Of a DNA stretch of 52,115 nucleotides, positions 26,501 to 35,023 are shown in pieces. The notes under the pieces are model-generated. The model was not told the DNA's origin. It was given only the letters and a program-made list of their open reading frames with translations, and did no database searches. Position 1 is the stretch's first letter. Each line of letters begins with the position of its first letter. The position numbers and the translations under genes were made by a program. Origin of the DNA: DASVWH01 sp036389715 (GTDB taxonomy: Bacteria > Acidobacteriota > Blastocatellia > Pyrinomonadales > Pyrinomonadaceae); contig DASVWH010000229.1 in NCBI GenBank assembly GCA_036389715.1, forward strand, positions 1 to 52,115. The letters run 5' to 3'.

Positions 26501-27553
26501 ATGTCACAAACGATAGCCGCCAGTGCCAGCGAAGAGCCGCGCCCCGTTTCGGGCGACCTGACGCCGGAGGACGCGCAGGCCGAGCCGAGCCTGCGCCCGC
26601 GCCGCCTCGAAGAGTATATCGGGCAGACGAAGGTCACGAGCAATCTCAAGATTTTCCTCAGGGCCGCGCGCGCACGCCGCGAAGCCCTCGACCACACCCT
26701 TTTTTACGGCCCGCCGGGCCTGGGCAAAACGACGCTGGCCAACATCATCGCCGCCGAGATGGGCGCCGAGCTAAAGAGCGTCAGCGCGCCCGCCATCGAG
26801 CGTGGCGGAGACCTGGCCGCGCTCCTGACCAATCTTCAGGAGGGCGAAGTCCTCTTTATAGACGAGATTCACAGGCTCAAGCCGCAGCTCGAAGAAGTGC
26901 TCTATCCGGCGATGGAAGACTACCAGCTCGACATCATGATCGGGCAGGGGACGGCCGCGCGCTCCATTAAGTTAGAGCTGCCGAAGTTCACGCTCGTCGG
27001 CGCGACGACGCGGGCCGGGCTCATCACTGCGCCTTTGCGTGGGCGCTTCGGCATCATTCAGCACCTGGATTTTTATTCGCAGAAAGATTTGGAGATTATC
27101 ATTCACCGTTCGGCAGAGATTCTCGGCGTCGAGATTGAAGCGAGCGGGGCCAGGGAGCTGGCGCGCAGGGCGCGCGGCACACCGCGCATCGCCAACCGGC
27201 TGCTGCGCCGCGTCCGCGATTACGCCGAAGTCCTGAGCGACGGGCGTGTGACGCAGGCCGTGGCCAAGCGCGCGCTCGACGAGATGGAGGTTGACCGCTT
27301 CGGCCTGGACGAAGTTGACCGCAAGCTGCTGGTTTCGATTATCGAAAAGTTTGACGGCGGCCCGGTCGGCGTCGGGACTATCGCGGCCTCGATCAGCGAA
27401 GAGCGAGAGTCCATCGAAGAGGTCATCGAGCCCTACCTGATTCAGATAGGCTTTCTCAACCGGACGCCGCGCGGGCGCATCGTCACGCGCGCCGCCTACA
27501 AGCACCTGGGCTTTACGATGACGCAGAAGGAGCGCGACGCGCTGGCCAGTTAA
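26501..27553 (+). CDS. ruvB: Holliday junction branch migration ATPase RuvB
   Basis: 350 aa from ATG 26501. The open frame also runs upstream to an ATG at 26450, but the family-like start and GAGGG favour 26501. Motifs: Walker A GPPGLGKTTLA, Walker B FIDEIHRL, sensor 1 LVGATTRAGLI, arginine-finger region PLRGRFGI, and a winged-helix C-terminus (FGLDEVDRKLL, GPVGVGTIAASISEE, IGFLNRTPRGR). RuvB rings drive branch migration with RuvA. Neither ruvA nor ruvC is adjacent. It has its own promoter. Confidence 0.98.
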   Translation: MSQTIAASASEEPRPVSGDLTPEDAQAEPSLRPRRLEEYIGQTKVTSNLKIFLRAARARREALDHTLFYGPPGLGKTTLANIIAAEMGAELKSVSAPAIERGGDLAALLTNLQEGEVLFIDEIHRLKPQLEEVLYPAMEDYQLDIMIGQGTAARSIKLELPKFTLVGATTRAGLITAPLRGRFGIIQHLDFYSQKDLEIIIHRSAEILGVEIEASGARELARRARGTPRIANRLLRRVRDYAEVLSDGRVTQAVAKRALDEMEVDRFGLDEVDRKLLVSIIEKFDGGPVGVGTIAASISEERESIEEVIEPYLIQIGFLNRTPRGRIVTRAAYKHLGFTMTQKERDALAS

Positions 27554-27647
27554 AGGTATCCGGCAGAGGTTTCCAGACGCCGGGCGCGGAAGCATCAGCG
27601 ATTCATTTGGCAGGAACTCAGACAACGAACCTACGGGAGGCAAGACA

Positions 27648-27899
27648 ATGACGGATAAGCAGACGCAAGAGCAGGCAAACGAAAGCAACACCATCAAGAA
27701 CCCGGACGAATGGACCACCGGCGACGAGCCGATGACGGGCGCGCAGCGTTCTTACCTCAAGACGCTCTCCGAAGAGGCCAAAGAGGAGTTTGACGAGCAG
27801 TTGACGAAGGCCGAAGCGTCGAAGCGGATTGACGAGTTGCAGCAGAAGACAGGGCGCGGGCTGGAGCAGAACGCTCAAGGCACGGGCGCGAACAGTTAA
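27648..27899 (+). CDS. DUF3072 domain protein
   Basis: 83 aa, ATG with GGGAGG 8 nt upstream. The core NPDEWTTGDEPMTGAQRSYLKTL, continuing into an acidic helix, is the DUF3072 signature (W-x-TGDEPMTxAQxSYLxTL). The protein is soluble, very polar and has no Cys. The function of the family is unknown. It is monocistronic, with a structured region downstream. Confidence 0.88.
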   Translation: MTDKQTQEQANESNTIKNPDEWTTGDEPMTGAQRSYLKTLSEEAKEEFDEQLTKAEASKRIDELQQKTGRGLEQNAQGTGANS

Positions 27900-28251
27900 G
27901 CGCAGGCGAATCTCGCCGCCATCACAATTTTTCGGGTTTCGGTCGGCCAATTTGACCGGCCGAATAAAACGGGAGCGACCAAGGGGAAGCGGATCGGGAG
28001 CCGCAACCCTGCGGTCGCTCTCGTTATTTAAAGCGAGAAAGCGGCGGCGAAAGGCTATCGGCGGTAAGGGTCCAAGGATGCAGGATGAAAGATGCTGGGC
28101 CGGAGCGTTGAGCCCACTATGGCCCGGAGTGTCGAGCCGGGGCCGCAACTTGGTTCCGGTAGCTCTTGTTGATTCCGGCAACCCTTAACCTGACGCCTGA
28201 AGGCATCGAGCGCATACGGCATCTTGCCTTTTCGCGCTTCCCGGTTCCGGT
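27900..28251. other. Intergenic region with structured sequence
   Basis: 352 bp between the DUF3072 gene and the end of the leftward pdxJ. It contains the hairpins near 27940-28022. The remaining sequence has scattered GGCCGGAG/GCCCGGAG-like copies (28095-28145) and no supported ORF. Confidence 0.5.
27971..28022 (+). terminator. Two-tier hairpin, probable terminator of DUF3072 gene
   Basis: The outer stem of 10 pairs (27971-27980 with 28013-28022, core GAGCGACC/GGTCGCTC) encloses an inner GCGG/CCGC stem (27989-27992, 28001-28004). Just upstream, CGGTC and GACCG around 27940-27957 can form another stem. GTTATTTA follows. It could be a terminator or a small structured RNA. Confidence 0.5.
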
Positions 28252-29013
28252 TCAGGTACGTTGTCCGGCGTTGACGGCTGCGCGCATTTCGCTGACGGCG
28301 CGCTCCAGTCCGGTGAAGATGGCGCGGGCGATGATGTTATGGCCGATATTGAACTCTGTAATCTCTTCGATAGCGGCGACTGCGCCGATGTTCCGGTAGG
28401 TCAGCCCGTGCCCGGCGGCGACTCTGAGCCCGTACTGCATGGCCAGCGTCGCGGCCTCGCGCAATCGTCTCAGCTCGTGCGCGGCGCGCATTGCGCCCTC
28501 GCCGTGGGCCGCGCGCGCGCCGAGCGTCGCGTCCGCGTATTCGGCCGTGCAGAGTTCCACCTGTTGAGCGCCGACTTCGCGTGCGGCCTCTATCTGCTGC
28601 GGGTCCGGGTCTATGAAGAGACTGGCGATGATGTTGCCTTCGCGCAGGCGGTGGACGGCGGCGCGAACGATTGAGAGATTGGCGCGCACGTCGAGCCCGC
28701 CCTCCGTCGTTATCTCCTGCGGGTTTTCCGCGACGAGCGTGACGGCGTCCGGCAGCGCATCGAGCGCCACCTTCATCATCTCTTCGGTCGCGGCCATCTC
28801 GACGTTGAGATAGGTCGTGACGGCGCGGCGCAGGACGCGCACGTCGTCGTCCTGAATGTGGCGGCGGTCTCCGCGCAGGTGAATCGTGATGCCGTCAACC
28901 CCTGCCTGCTCGCACATCATCGCCGCCGCGACGACGCTCGGCTCCGGCGCGCGCCGGGCCTGGCGCACGGTGGCGACGTGGTCTATGTTGACGTTGAGTC
29001 GCGCGGTAGTCAT
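28252..29013 (-). CDS. pdxJ: Pyridoxine 5'-phosphate synthase
   Basis: 253 aa from ATG 29013, fixed by AGGAGGT 5 nt upstream; the upstream part of the open frame is not PdxJ-like. It shows the PdxJ pattern: LNVNIDHVATVRQARR, GADGI-like DGITIHLRGDRRHI, VTLVAENPQEITTEGGLDV, SLFIDPD, VELCTAEYAD, VAAGHGLTYRN, EFNIGHNIIARA. It condenses 1-deoxy-D-xylulose 5-phosphate with 3-amino-2-oxopropyl phosphate to pyridoxine 5'-phosphate, in the DXP-dependent vitamin B6 route. It is 143 nt downstream of the glycosyltransferase gene and probably has its own unit. Confidence 0.97.
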   Translation of the reverse strand: MTTARLNVNIDHVATVRQARRAPEPSVVAAAMMCEQAGVDGITIHLRGDRRHIQDDDVRVLRRAVTTYLNVEMAATEEMMKVALDALPDAVTLVAENPQEITTEGGLDVRANLSIVRAAVHRLREGNIIASLFIDPDPQQIEAAREVGAQQVELCTAEYADATLGARAAHGEGAMRAAHELRRLREAATLAMQYGLRVAAGHGLTYRNIGAVAAIEEITEFNIGHNIIARAIFTGLERAVSEMRAAVNAGQRT

Positions 29014-29156
29014 ATCAACCTCCTGTGAACAAGGAACGCGGGCTCTGAGCCGGGAAAGGGCGAACGCCCGCGCGTCCGACGAAGCAGCGAAGGCTGACAC
29101 TGCCCTTGCGGCTGGAACGCGAAAACAGCGTACGTCCGGCGGGCCGCAGGGCGCGG

Positions 29157-30023
29157 TCAACTCTGGCGCGCCGCGCCCGTCAACTGGGGCGAATCCTCTT
29201 CTTCAAATGAATCGAGCGTACCCGGAGCGCCCGGCTCGGGCCGTCTCATACGGAGTCCCTCCAGCGCCGAGCGCGATGCGCCGATGGCCGCACGGTAGAG
29301 GCCGCGCTGCGCCCGGCGGCGGATGGTGCGCACCTCGTTGACCATCCGCAGGCTGTCGCGCATGACCTCGACCTTGCTCCCCTCGTTGTGATCCCAGCGC
29401 GCGGGCACTTCCCGCAACCGCAGCCCCGCCAGGTGCGCGACGTAGAGCATCTCCACGTCGAACCCGAAGCGATCAATCGTCGCGGCCTCGATGATGGGGC
29501 GACAGGCGTTCATCCGAAAAGCCTTGAAGCCGCACTGCGTATCCCAGTAGGGCAGGCCGGTGGCGAGGCGCACGACGAGGTTGAAAATCTTGCCGCCCTG
29601 CTCACGCCGCCAGGGCTGGTGAACGCCTATCAAGCTCCTGTCTAGGGCCCGCGAGGCAAAGGTCAGGTCCGCTTCGCCGCGCTCGATCAGGCTGACCAGC
29701 TTGGGCGTCTCGGTGATGGGCGTCGAAAGATCGGCGTCGGAGAAAAGGGCGACGGGAGCGCGGGCGGCCAGCAGTCCCGTGCGGACGGCGTGGCCCTTGC
29801 CGCGATTCGGCTGATTGCGTATCACGCGGGTCTGGACCCGTCCCGCCGCGCCAAGGCTCTCCTCGGCGACCCGCGCCGTCTCGTCAGCAGAGCCGTCGTC
29901 AACGACTATCAGCTCGCTCTCCGGGGTCTGCCGGTTGAGATAGTCGAGGATGGTACGGAGCGATTTGCCGAGCCGCGCGGCCTCGTTATAGGCAGGGACA
30001 ATCAGAGAGAGAGATAAAGCCAT
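29157..30023 (-). CDS. GT2 glycosyltransferase, dolichyl/polyprenyl-phosphate glucosyltransferase-like
   Basis: 288 aa, ATG start. A GT-A fold with SLIVPAYNEAARL, ELIVVDDGSADET, QPNRGKGHAVRTGL, the metal-binding DxD region ALFSDADLSTP, and DTQCGFKAFR as in Alg5/DPG-synthase-like enzymes. No C-terminal membrane helices follow, so it is peripheral. It probably transfers a sugar from a nucleotide sugar to a polyprenyl phosphate for later use at the membrane. Donor and acceptor cannot be read from the sequence. Confidence 0.88.
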   Translation of the reverse strand: MALSLSLIVPAYNEAARLGKSLRTILDYLNRQTPESELIVVDDGSADETARVAEESLGAAGRVQTRVIRNQPNRGKGHAVRTGLLAARAPVALFSDADLSTPITETPKLVSLIERGEADLTFASRALDRSLIGVHQPWRREQGGKIFNLVVRLATGLPYWDTQCGFKAFRMNACRPIIEAATIDRFGFDVEMLYVAHLAGLRLREVPARWDHNEGSKVEVMRDSLRMVNEVRTIRRRAQRGLYRAAIGASRSALEGLRMRRPEPGAPGTLDSFEEEDSPQLTGAARQS

Positions 30024-30149
30024 CGAAAAAATTCCCCGGTCGCATGACGAGTCTCAGCCAGAGAGCAGAGAACCTAGCAAGCCCTCATTTTAAAGCCCGC
30101 ACAATTATTTACAGCGACACCTCGGCCTCCGGCGGCCGGGCGTCTGCGG

Positions 30150-30180
30150 TTGCGAAGGCCCGCGGCCGACATGTTATATT
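30150..30180 (+). promoter_or_regulatory. Probable promoter of the S41 protease gene
   Basis: TTGCGA (30150-30155) and TTATAT/TATATT (30174-30180) lie 18 bp apart in an AT-rich patch 58 nt before the ATG, in the divergent region with the glycosyltransferase gene. Confidence 0.5.
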
Positions 30181-30237
30181 TACTTATATCCGCCCCCGCG
30201 GAGGGCGGCCGGGCTCGAAGAGTTTTGGGAGCATAGC

Positions 30238-31971
30238 ATGACAAAAAGGTTTCGCATAGCGGCACTGGCCATCATCCTGACGGCGAGTATTATCGGCGGC
30301 ACGCTCGGTCGTAACCAGCGCCGGTCGGCCTCCGCCAGGGGCGAGCGCAAGGTCACGGCCGCCTACGAAGTCGAGGACAACTACCGCGAGGCGGTGGAAG
30401 TCATCGGCGGCAACTACGCGGGCAAGGTTGATTATGAGAAAGCCACGCAGGCCGCCATCCAGGGCATGCTCTTCACGCTCGACCCGCACTCGATGTTCTT
30501 CTCGCACGCGGAGTTCAACAAGCTCAAGGAGGACCAGGACTCGCGCCTGATCGGCATCGGCGTCACCATCCTGCGCCACCGCGACGGCGTTTACATTCAA
30601 TCGGCGGTCGAGGGCACACCGGCGGCGCGTGCGGGCCTGCGCTACGGCGACCGGATCGTCGAAGTTGACGGTCAGGACGCGCGCGAGTGGACGAGCGAGC
30701 AGGTCTCAAAGAACGTCAGGGGCGAGCGCGGCGAGCCCGTCCAGATCAAGATCGAGCGCGCCGGGTCGCAAACGCCGCTCTACTTCACCATCGTCCGCGA
30801 GACCGTCCCGCTGCCCTCCATCCGCAACGCCTACATGATTCGTCCGGGGACGGCCTACATAGGGATGACGGGCGGGTTCCAGCACTCGACGGGCGACGAA
30901 TTAAGAGACGCCATTACGCGGCTCAAGGGGCAGGGGCTGCGCCAGATCGTGCTGGACCTGCGCGGCAATCCGGGCGGGCTGCTGGACCAGGCCATTGATG
31001 TCGCCAGCGAATTTCTGCCGCGCGGGCAAACGGTCGTCTCCGTGCGCGGGCGCACCGAATATAAGGAGCCCTACCTCTACCGCTCGACGGGGACGGACCC
31101 GGAGGATTTCCCGCTGGTCGTGCTCATCAATCACAACTCGGCCTCGGCCTCGGAGATCGTGGCGGGCGCGATCCAGGACCACGGGCGCGGCCTGATAGTG
31201 GGCCAGACGAGCTTCGGCAAGGGGCTCGTCCAGCGCGTCTTCCAGCTTCCGTTCGGCACGGGCCTGACGTTGACGACGGCACGCTACTACACGCCCTACG
31301 GCCGCTCGCTCCAGCGCGATTACTCCAGCGGCTCGCTCTACGACTATTACGTGCAGCGCGAGGAGGAAGAGGAGGCGCAGGACGAGGCCGCGCAGCAGCC
31401 GAAGACGCCGCGCGCGCCCGCGCAGGCCGCCGTTGACCCGGCGCTGGCGCAGCCGACGCCGCAGCCGACGCCCCACCCGCCGACCGGCCCGGCCGTCAAG
31501 ACGGCGGCGGGGCGCGTCTTCTACGGCGGCGGCGGCATCACGCCCGACATAGAGATTAAGCCTCTGACGATCACGCCGCTACGCGCGCGGATTGCCGAGG
31601 CCGCTTTCTATTTCACGCGCGAGCTGGCGACCGGCCAGCTGCCGGGGCTCGAAGCCTTTCGCGTCGTCAAGACGGAGTACAATCACGTCCTGCGTCCGGG
31701 CGATTACCCGATCACGGAGCGCGTCGTCGAAGCCTTCCGCGATTACGTCAGGCGCGACCCAACCTTCGGCATCCTGCCCGCGCAGGTTGAAGAGGAGACG
31801 GAGTTCGTCAAGCTGCGCATCCGCGACGAGATGGTAACGGCGGCCTACGCCAGCGATGCGGGTACACGCGTTTTGCTCGACAGCGACCCGCAGGTGCTGC
31901 GCGCGCTCGATGCGCTGCCCGAAGCCAAGCGCCTGGCGGAAAGCGTGCGCAACGGCGCGACGCAGGGCTAA
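30238..31971 (+). CDS. S41 C-terminal processing peptidase (CtpA/Prc type)
   Basis: 577 aa, ATG preceded by GGGAG. An N-terminal signal or anchor (IAALAIILTASIIGGTLG) is followed by a helical region (about 40-95), a PDZ domain (about 100-185; GIGVTILRHRDGVYI, AGLRYGDRIVEVDG) and the S41 core (GGFQHSTGDELRDAI, VLDLRGNPGGLL, then NSASASEIVAGAIQ with the catalytic Ser and TSFGKGLVQ with the catalytic Lys). A Pro-rich insertion (APAQAAVDPALAQPTPQPTP) comes before FYGGGGITPDIEI. A further C-terminal region of about 130 residues is typical of long CTPases. It degrades or trims envelope proteins in the periplasm. Confidence 0.95.
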   Translation: MTKRFRIAALAIILTASIIGGTLGRNQRRSASARGERKVTAAYEVEDNYREAVEVIGGNYAGKVDYEKATQAAIQGMLFTLDPHSMFFSHAEFNKLKEDQDSRLIGIGVTILRHRDGVYIQSAVEGTPAARAGLRYGDRIVEVDGQDAREWTSEQVSKNVRGERGEPVQIKIERAGSQTPLYFTIVRETVPLPSIRNAYMIRPGTAYIGMTGGFQHSTGDELRDAITRLKGQGLRQIVLDLRGNPGGLLDQAIDVASEFLPRGQTVVSVRGRTEYKEPYLYRSTGTDPEDFPLVVLINHNSASASEIVAGAIQDHGRGLIVGQTSFGKGLVQRVFQLPFGTGLTLTTARYYTPYGRSLQRDYSSGSLYDYYVQREEEEEAQDEAAQQPKTPRAPAQAAVDPALAQPTPQPTPHPPTGPAVKTAAGRVFYGGGGITPDIEIKPLTITPLRARIAEAAFYFTRELATGQLPGLEAFRVVKTEYNHVLRPGDYPITERVVEAFRDYVRRDPTFGILPAQVEEETEFVKLRIRDEMVTAAYASDAGTRVLLDSDPQVLRALDALPEAKRLAESVRNGATQG

Positions 31972-32005
31972 AGAGCAGCCCCGGCACGAAGACCTTCTGC
32001 GCTCA

Positions 32006-32077
32006 AGCCCGCGGCAGGCAGTAAAATCTTGGAGCTTATCAGCCCGCGGCAGGCAGTGATTCAAGCCCGCGGCAGGC
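32006..32077. repeat. Three dispersed copies of a 14-bp GC-rich unit
   Basis: AGCCCGCGGCAGGC occurs at 32006-32019, 32041-32054 and 32064-32077. Copies 1 and 3 also share flanks (TCA before; a TTGGA(A/G)CTTA-like stretch after), so the duplicated block is longer than 14 bp. The sequence is a near-palindrome around CCGCGG. Confidence 0.9.
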
Positions 32078-32121
32078 GGCGGTTTTTGGAACTTACGGGA
32101 AGCGGCGGTGTGTGATTCAAC

Positions 32122-32244
32122 ATGCTGTCCGCTTCCCTTTTCCGACCCGAGAATAGCTTCCGCCTCACATACGGCTTCACGGCCTTCCTAATCCTGCTGA
32201 TTATCGCCTACGTCATCGCCAGGGAATGGAAGAAGAGGCTCTAA
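32122..32244 (+). CDS. Possible 40-aa single-pass membrane peptide
   Basis: ATG 32122 to TAA 32244. The peptide has a short polar N-terminus (MLSASLFRPENSFRLTYG), a hydrophobic helix (FTAFLILLIIAYVIA) and a basic end (REWKKRL), a classic positive-inside small membrane protein. It lies in an otherwise empty 297-bp gap. No strong ribosome site is seen (GGGAAG is about 20 nt away), so it is only a candidate. Confidence 0.4.
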   Translation: MLSASLFRPENSFRLTYGFTAFLILLIIAYVIAREWKKRL

Positions 32245-32268
32245 AAGTCTATTGCGCCGGGTCCGGTC

Positions 32269-33138
32269 TTACTGGAGGCGGCTGGCCGGAACCTCGAAGT
32301 CGTAGGTCTCGCCGTGACTCAGGTACTTGACGCGCTCTTCAAACCCGGCCGCGATGACGGCCTTTTTGAAGTCTTCGAGCGGAGACTTGAAAACCTCGTA
32401 GTCGTTATAGTGAATCGGGATGACCTCGCGCGGGTTGATGATGCGGATGGCTTCGACGCCCTGCTCGGCGTCCATCGTCAGGAGGATTCCCATAATCTGC
32501 GTGCCGCCCAGGTGAAAGAGCGCGAGGTCTATTTCGGGGTAGCGTTTCGGGATTTCGCGGAGGTCGTCGTGGACCAGGGTGTCGCCTGTGATGTAGAGGC
32601 GCAGCGTCGTCCGGTTGCCGGAAGCCGACTCGAATTCGAGCATGCTGCCCATCACGGGCGGGAGGAATTTATCAACGAGGGCCGGGCCGTGCTTGCCGGG
32701 CATAGAGGTCAGACGCACGCTCGCCGTTCCCTTCGAGACCGTCACCGAATCCCAGGTATCGAGCGCGATTCCGGCCGTGAAGCCCTTCTCTTTAATCTCG
32801 GAGACGGCGTGCTCGGTCGTGATGATGGGCAGGTCTTTCTGTAGCCGCTCCTCGACGACGCGGTCGAAGTGGTCGCCGTGATAGTGCGAGAGGACGCAGA
32901 AATCAATGGGCGGCAGCTCTTCGATTTCGAGCGCGGGGTTGGTCAGGCGCTCGGCCGTCAGCCCGTAGCCCAGATGCACGTGGTCTCCGGCGTGAAGAAA
33001 GTTCGGGTCCGTCAGGATGGTAAAGCCCGCGTAGCGCAGGATGACGGTCGCCGTCCCGACGAAGAAGATTGAGCCGCGGCTGAAATCAGGGTTCGCGCCC
33101 ACGGGTGCGTCGAGGCGCAGTTCGGTAGTATTAGACAT
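32269..33138 (-). CDS. UlaG/UPF0173-like metal-dependent hydrolase (metallo-beta-lactamase fold)
   Basis: 289 aa from ATG 33138, with AAGGGAAG upstream. FVGTATVILRYAGFTILTDPNF is followed by the metal motif CVLSHYHGDHFD (HxHxDH), a later metal Asp in YITGDTLVHDDL, and a final His in VIPIHYNDYEVF. This is the ascorbate-6-phosphate lactonase/UPF0173/NAPE-PLD-like branch of the superfamily. Substrates vary (lactones, phosphodiesters), and the sequence does not decide. It is cytoplasmic, without a signal peptide. It lies upstream of no obvious partner and 117 nt from rlmI on the same strand. Confidence 0.88.
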   Translation of the reverse strand: MSNTTELRLDAPVGANPDFSRGSIFFVGTATVILRYAGFTILTDPNFLHAGDHVHLGYGLTAERLTNPALEIEELPPIDFCVLSHYHGDHFDRVVEERLQKDLPIITTEHAVSEIKEKGFTAGIALDTWDSVTVSKGTASVRLTSMPGKHGPALVDKFLPPVMGSMLEFESASGNRTTLRLYITGDTLVHDDLREIPKRYPEIDLALFHLGGTQIMGILLTMDAEQGVEAIRIINPREVIPIHYNDYEVFKSPLEDFKKAVIAAGFEERVKYLSHGETYDFEVPASRLQ

Positions 33139-33255
33139 CTTAGTTCTTCCCTTCGCTCGTAAAATTACCGCTTCTTGAATAATCGGTTGCAGAGAGGTGT
33201 ACCGCAAACGGAGGCCCGGCGCAAGGGGCCTGGAGACGGGCCAGCGCTCTGCCTG

Positions 33256-34425
33256 CTAATCCAGCAGGCGCAGGATCATGCACTTGAGGTAGTAGGTTTC
33301 GGGGACGCCGACGAGCACCGGATGATCTGCGGCCTGCGCTCGCTTTTCCACCAGCTGCACGCGGCGGCGCGCGTCCCTCGCCGCATCCGCGATGACCTCC
33401 AGAAACAACTGCTCCGACATGTGATAGGAGCAGGTGCAGGTGATGAGGACGCCGCCTGCGTCGAGCAGCTTGAGCGCGCGCAGGTTGATCTCCTTGTAGC
33501 CGCGCAGGGCCGCGCGAACGCTCGCGCGATTCTTTGCGAAGGCGGGCGGGTCGAGCACGATGGTGTCGAAGCGTGCGCCCGCAGTCTCCAGCTCGCGGAG
33601 CGCGTCGAAGACGTTGGCCTCGCGGAACTCGACGTTACCGGCCTGGTTAAGCTCGGCATTCCTCGCTGCCGCCGCGACCGCATCGGCGGAGATGTCGAGG
33701 CCCGTGACGCTCTCGCAGGCTGGGGCCAGGTGCAGTGCGAACGCGCCGTTGAAGGTGAAGCAATCGAGCGCGCGACCGTGGGCCACGGCGCGGGCGGCGA
33801 AACGGTTCTCGCGCTGGTCTAGGAAGGAGCCGGTCTTCTGCCCGCCGAGCGGCTGCACCAGAAAGCGCACCCCGTTCTGGACGATCTCCAACTCGCCCGG
33901 CGCATCGCCGTAGAGGATACCGGTTCGCATTTCGAGCCCTTCCAGCTCGCGCACGCGCACGTCGTTGCGCTCGATGATGGCCAGCGGCTCGAACTCCTCC
34001 GCGAGCAGCTCGACGAGCATCCCCTTGACGGCCTCCGTTCCCTGCGAGAGCGTTTGCAGGACCAGCACACGGTCGTAGACATCCACGATGAGCGAGGGCA
34101 GGAGGTCGCCTTCGGAATAGACCAGGCGATAAGCGTTGGTCGTGGCGGGCAGGCTCGAGCGCCTCTGCCGTGCGGCGCGCAGCCGCGCGAGCCACCACTG
34201 GCGGTCAATCGTCTCATCACCCAGGGTGAGCAGCCGGAGGGAGATTTCCGAGCGGTCGCTGTAGAAAGCCTGGCCCTGGAACTTGCCGCGCTCGTCGCGC
34301 ACGCCGACGACGGAGCCCCCGGCGACGCCGCGCACGTCGCTCACGTCGCTGCGATAAATCCAGAGATGGCCCTGGCGGACGCGCTCCGCGCCGCGCTTTG
34401 TGATAATGGCTTCGGGCTGTTTCAT
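33256..34425 (-). CDS. rlmI: 23S rRNA (cytosine) methyltransferase, RlmI family
   Basis: 389 aa, ATG start. An N-terminal PUA-like domain (ITKRGAERVRQGHLWIYRSDV) and an EEHEE-type middle domain precede the Rossmann methyltransferase. Key segments are QKTGSFLDQRENR, VLDCFTFNGAFAL-like DCFTFNGAFALHLA, VTGLDIS, DTIVLDPPAFAKN, and TCTCSYHMS with the Cys proposed as nucleophile in this m5C family. The E. coli member modifies C1962 of 23S rRNA. Length and domain order match the family closely. The exact position modified here is inferred. Confidence 0.92.
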   Translation of the reverse strand: MKQPEAIITKRGAERVRQGHLWIYRSDVSDVRGVAGGSVVGVRDERGKFQGQAFYSDRSEISLRLLTLGDETIDRQWWLARLRAARQRRSSLPATTNAYRLVYSEGDLLPSLIVDVYDRVLVLQTLSQGTEAVKGMLVELLAEEFEPLAIIERNDVRVRELEGLEMRTGILYGDAPGELEIVQNGVRFLVQPLGGQKTGSFLDQRENRFAARAVAHGRALDCFTFNGAFALHLAPACESVTGLDISADAVAAAARNAELNQAGNVEFREANVFDALRELETAGARFDTIVLDPPAFAKNRASVRAALRGYKEINLRALKLLDAGGVLITCTCSYHMSEQLFLEVIADAARDARRRVQLVEKRAQAADHPVLVGVPETYYLKCMILRLLD

Positions 34426-34578
34426 CTTTCGGCTATTTAAGCAGAAAATGCGGCCCGAGCGATAACCGTGCGGGGGCTTTTACCGGCAAGAGCGTCCCTG
34501 AAGCTCGGAGGGACTGCAAGGCTCTGCGGGGACTGTCGAAGTTGCTGCACACGACGTAAAAGCCGCTGTGGAATGTAA

Positions 34579-34602
34579 AAAGGGAGCCGGGCGGCTCCCT
34601 TT
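34579..34602 (-). terminator. Intrinsic terminator of the HMA-protein / TlpA unit
   Basis: A perfect 10-bp stem (34579-34588 with 34593-34602) with a 4-nt loop. Read on the minus strand it ends in a run of T (CCCTTTTTACA). It lies 42 bases past the stop of the heavy-metal-binding protein gene. Confidence 0.85.
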
Positions 34603-34643
34603 AACTCATGACTAAACTCCGTCTGTAACGAAATTTATCCTGC

Positions 34644-34949
34644 TCAATTCCTGGCAGACTTTTCTTCGACCGCCTTGAAGCCGGTCCCGTTAATAACCTC
34701 ACGTAGTTTGGCCTCGGTCACTTTCTGATCGTCGTACTGGATGACGGCCTCGCCTTTCTCGGAGTTGACTTCCACCTCTTCGACGCCGACGGTAGCCTTC
34801 AACGCTTTCGCGACCGAGGCCGAGCACTTGTTGCAGTGCAGTCCTTCGACACGGATGGTCGTTTTCTTCGTGGCCGCCGAGACGCCTAGAGCGCCGAACG
34901 CGAGCATGAATGCCATGACGAGGGTTGAGATAACTTGTTTCTTCTTCAT
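34644..34949 (-). CDS. Exported heavy-metal-associated (HMA) domain protein
   Basis: 101 aa, ATG with AGGAGA 7 nt upstream. The signal peptide is MKKKQVISTLVMAFMLAFGALGVSA. The mature part is one HMA domain with the metal-binding GLHCNKC (Cys39, Cys42), then VGVEEVEVNSEKGEAVIQY and a final helix. It resembles MerP/CopZ-like periplasmic carriers of Cu, Hg or similar soft metals. No mer or cop genes are nearby, so the metal is unknown. It is probably cotranscribed with the TlpA-like gene 74 nt upstream, which suggests a shared thiol or metal role in the periplasm. Confidence 0.9.
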   Translation of the reverse strand: MKKKQVISTLVMAFMLAFGALGVSAATKKTTIRVEGLHCNKCSASVAKALKATVGVEEVEVNSEKGEAVIQYDDQKVTEAKLREVINGTGFKAVEEKSARN

Positions 34950-35023
34950 TCAATCTCTCCTGGGTATTCGGGTCAGTTGATGGGAGCGGGTTAAAAGCTT
35001 TTGATGCAGTTCCCGGCAATGGC

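Noticed and set aside
34644..34949. Part of a mercury-resistance operon (merP)
   Set aside because: The HMA domain fits, but merT, merA and merR are absent. The partner is a TlpA-like protein instead.
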